A stretch of DNA of 7,104 nucleotides, taken from the NCBI GenBank assembly GCA_012961745.1, contig DTYT01000361.1:1-7104 (forward strand). The letters are read 5' to 3'. The notes beneath the pieces were generated by a model. The model saw nothing but the letters and a program-made list of their open reading frames with translations. It was not told the origin of the DNA and did not search any database. The DNA is from Kiritimatiellia bacterium. GTDB taxonomy: Bacteria; Verrucomicrobiota; Kiritimatiellia; B70-G9. This document shows, piece after piece, positions 5,480 to 7,104 of the stretch; within the stretch, counting starts at the first letter, position 1, and the number at the start of each line of letters is the position of its first letter. Made by a program: the position numbers and the translations under genes.

Positions 5480-6979
5480 ATGACGCGAAATCCGTACATG
5501 CAGCAGTTCATGCAGGCTCAGGGACACGAAGCCCTGACGTTCGACGACGTCTCCCTGGTGACCCAGTATTCAGACTTCCTCCCCAACGAAGCCCAAATCA
5601 ACAGCCGTCTCACCCGTAACATCACGCTGAATATCCCCTTCGTCAGCGCTGCCATGGATACCGTAACGGAAAGCTCAATGGCCATCGCCATGGCCATGCT
5701 CGGAGGCATCGGCGTCATCCACAAGAATCTGCCCGTCCAGGAACAAGCCGAGATGGTCGGCCAGGTAAAAAGGTATCTCAACGGGCTGATCGAAAACCCG
5801 GTCACCTTCCGCGTCTCCGACACTCTCAAGACGGTCCACCAGGAACGCCAGGCCCAGGGATACAAGTTCAGCGGCTTCCCCATTCTCGACAGGGAAGACC
5901 GCCTGGTCGGCATCCTGACCGCAGCAGACATAAAATTCGCCTCGAACCCGAACGCTCCCATTTCCGAGGTCATGACCCGCGCTGTGATCACCGCCCCCCC
6001 CGGCACCACACTGGAGGAAGCTTACCGTGTCATGCAGGAGAACAAGATCGGAAAACTGCCGCTGGTAGACCGCGAACACCGCCTGGTGGGACTCTACAGC
6101 TATACCGATGTAAGTACACTCATCCGCAATATTCAGCCCATGTACAATCGCGACAGTCAGTATCGGCTGCGTGTCGCGGCCGCCGTGGGGCCTGATGATC
6201 ATGAGCGCGTGTCCGCCCTGGCCGAGGCGGATGTTGACGCGGTGGTGGTGGACACCGCCCACGGACATTCCCGGGGTGTGCTCGAAATGACCCGTTGGAT
6301 CAAAAAGAACTATCCCGCCCTTCAGGTGGTCTCCGGAAACATCGCCACCGCGGATGCGGCGGAAGCCCTCCGCAATGCCGGCGCCGATGCGGTCAAAGTA
6401 GGCATCGGGCCGGGGTCCATCTGCACCACCCGGGTGGTGGCTGGGGTGGGCGTGCCCCAGATAACCGCCATCTACCATTGCGCCGTCGCGGTGGGCAACG
6501 ACATCCCCGTAATCGCCGACGGCGGCATCCGCAATTCCGGAGACGTGGCCAAGGCCATCTCCGCAGGCGCCGATGCGGTGATGATGGGATCCATCCTTGC
6601 GGGTACCGAGGAAAGCCCCGGAGAAAAGATAATCCATGAGGGGCGCCAGTACGTCATCTACCGCGGTATGGGAAGCATCGGGGCAATGGTCGCCGGCCGA
6701 GGCAGCCGCGACAGATACGGCCAGGCGGAAGTACCGGAAGACGAGCTCGTCCCCCAGGGGATCGAGGGCATGGTACCCTATGCCGGCACAGTAGAGAAAG
6801 TCCTTAGGCAATTCTGCGGCGGACTGAGAGCGGCCATGGGATACTGCGGGTGTCGCACGATCGCCGAATTGCAGAGCAGGGCGCGCTTCGTCCGTATCAC
6901 CCGCGCCGGCGTCATTGAGGCTCATCCCCACGACGTGAAGATAACCAAGGAAGCCCCTAACTACCGGTCAACCTGGTGA
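5480..6979 (+). CDS. guaB: Inosine-5'-monophosphate dehydrogenase GuaB
   Basis: Cytoplasmic enzyme that oxidises IMP to XMP with NAD+, the committed step of guanine nucleotide synthesis. 499 residues from the chosen start (E. coli: 488). Seen: EALTFDDV (17-24), SAAMDTVTE (56-64), HKNL (81-84), two CBS domains (about 103-160 and 165-220) interrupting the barrel, VDTAHGHS (257-264), catalytic loop GIGPGSICTTR (308-318) with nucleophile C315, IADGGIR (345-351), YRGMGSIGAM (394-403), the mobile flap with RY (412-413), and C-terminal HDVKITKEAPNY (484-495). All key residues are present. The flap has about two extra residues (VAGR before GSRDRY) compared with E. coli. Start: ATG 5426 is open but lacks a ribosome site, adds 18 unconserved residues and coincides with the predicted transcript start. 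ATG 5480 has a weak GGA seven bases upstream; 5477 and 5498 are also possible. It diverges from mraZ. Confidence 0.96.
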   Translation: MTRNPYMQQFMQAQGHEALTFDDVSLVTQYSDFLPNEAQINSRLTRNITLNIPFVSAAMDTVTESSMAIAMAMLGGIGVIHKNLPVQEQAEMVGQVKRYLNGLIENPVTFRVSDTLKTVHQERQAQGYKFSGFPILDREDRLVGILTAADIKFASNPNAPISEVMTRAVITAPPGTTLEEAYRVMQENKIGKLPLVDREHRLVGLYSYTDVSTLIRNIQPMYNRDSQYRLRVAAAVGPDDHERVSALAEADVDAVVVDTAHGHSRGVLEMTRWIKKNYPALQVVSGNIATADAAEALRNAGADAVKVGIGPGSICTTRVVAGVGVPQITAIYHCAVAVGNDIPVIADGGIRNSGDVAKAISAGADAVMMGSILAGTEESPGEKIIHEGRQYVIYRGMGSIGAMVAGRGSRDRYGQAEVPEDELVPQGIEGMVPYAGTVEKVLRQFCGGLRAAMGYCGCRTIAELQSRARFVRITRAGVIEAHPHDVKITKEAPNYRSTW

Positions 6980-7034
6980 TCCATCTTTCGCGCCCTGTCA
7001 GAATAGGACAACCGACCGACACCAAACAACGCCC

Positions 7035-7104
7035 TCAGAAGTCCCAGGCGAGAGCCACCACGCCACCTGCGGTGGCCTTGCCATCTTCCCAACCCAGGCT
7101 GACC
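7035..7104 (-). CDS. C-terminal fragment of a possible outer-membrane beta-barrel protein
   Basis: Only the last 22 codons and a TGA (7037-7035) lie in the window; the gene enters from the right edge and converges on guaB. The visible tail ends GGVVALAWDF, with alternating hydrophobic residues and a terminal Phe. This is the pattern of the C-terminal beta-signal recognised by BamA in outer-membrane barrels and autotransporter domains. The preceding LGWEDGKATAGG fits a strand-turn-strand. With so few residues the family cannot be named, and chance reading through non-coding DNA is not excluded. A small inverted repeat at about 7059-7074 (GCCACC, TGC, GGTGGC) falls inside these codons. Confidence 0.42.
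   Translation of the reverse strand, partial: VSLGWEDGKATAGGVVALAWDF

Noticed and set aside
5675..6931. Long open frame (418 codons) on the minus strand opposite guaB
   Set aside because: It is antisense to a clearly conserved IMP dehydrogenase, has no family resemblance, and such mirror frames are common in GC-rich genes.
6980..7034. Possible transcription terminator after guaB
   Set aside because: Only a four-pair TGTC/GACA stem without a T-run is visible; no intrinsic terminator can be supported.
7059..7074. GCCACC-TGC-GGTGGC inverted repeat as a terminator
   Set aside because: It is followed by no T-tract in either direction and falls within the codons of the convergent gene.
1..7104. 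CRISPR arrays, tRNA or rRNA genes, insertion sequences, attachment sites
   Set aside because: I looked and saw no spaced repeats, tRNA-like folds, transposase motifs or terminal inverted repeats; the window is almost fully coding core genes.

Overview
The window holds the start of a bacterial division and cell-wall (dcw) gene cluster on the minus strand, a divergent guaB on the plus strand, and a few codons of a further minus-strand gene at the right edge. The DNA is GC-rich. The minus-strand genes mostly have good Shine-Dalgarno sequences. MurE carries the DNPR motif of meso-diaminopimelate-adding enzymes, and the fragment at the right edge reads like the C-terminus of an outer-membrane beta-barrel. 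Together these suggest a Gram-negative, DAP-peptidoglycan bacterium. The style of the GuaB N-terminus recalls the Verrucomicrobiota/Kiritimatiellota/Lentisphaerota group, but that is recall without a search and is weak.

Layout. Read leftward from about 5318, the order is: mraZ promoter and operator, mraZ (5267-4776), an unrecognised 71-codon ORF with a strong ribosome site (4739-4524), rsmH (4537-3545), a short FtsL-type membrane protein (3555-3184), ftsI (3183-1480) and murE (1456 to beyond the left edge). The genes overlap or are separated by at most 36 bases, so one operon is likely. MraZ is a transcriptional regulator of this cluster, RsmH methylates 16S rRNA, the FtsL-like protein and FtsI belong to the septal wall machinery, and MurE makes the tripeptide precursor that FtsI ultimately cross-links.

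The region from 5268 to 5479 between mraZ and guaB carries the control signals. On the minus strand a sigma70-type promoter (TTGACT, 18 bases, TTTAAA) is overlaid by direct repeats of GTGG spaced exactly 10 bases, which fits an autoregulatory MraZ operator. An A9T3 tract lies just upstream. On the plus strand a weak extended -10 element sits just before guaB. guaB (5480-6979) encodes a full-length IMP dehydrogenase with its tandem CBS domains. Beyond it, 55 bases without a recognisable terminator lead to the end of a convergent gene.

No exotic system is evident. The most interesting points are the ten-base-period MraZ operator over the promoter and the small unidentified gene between mraZ and rsmH.
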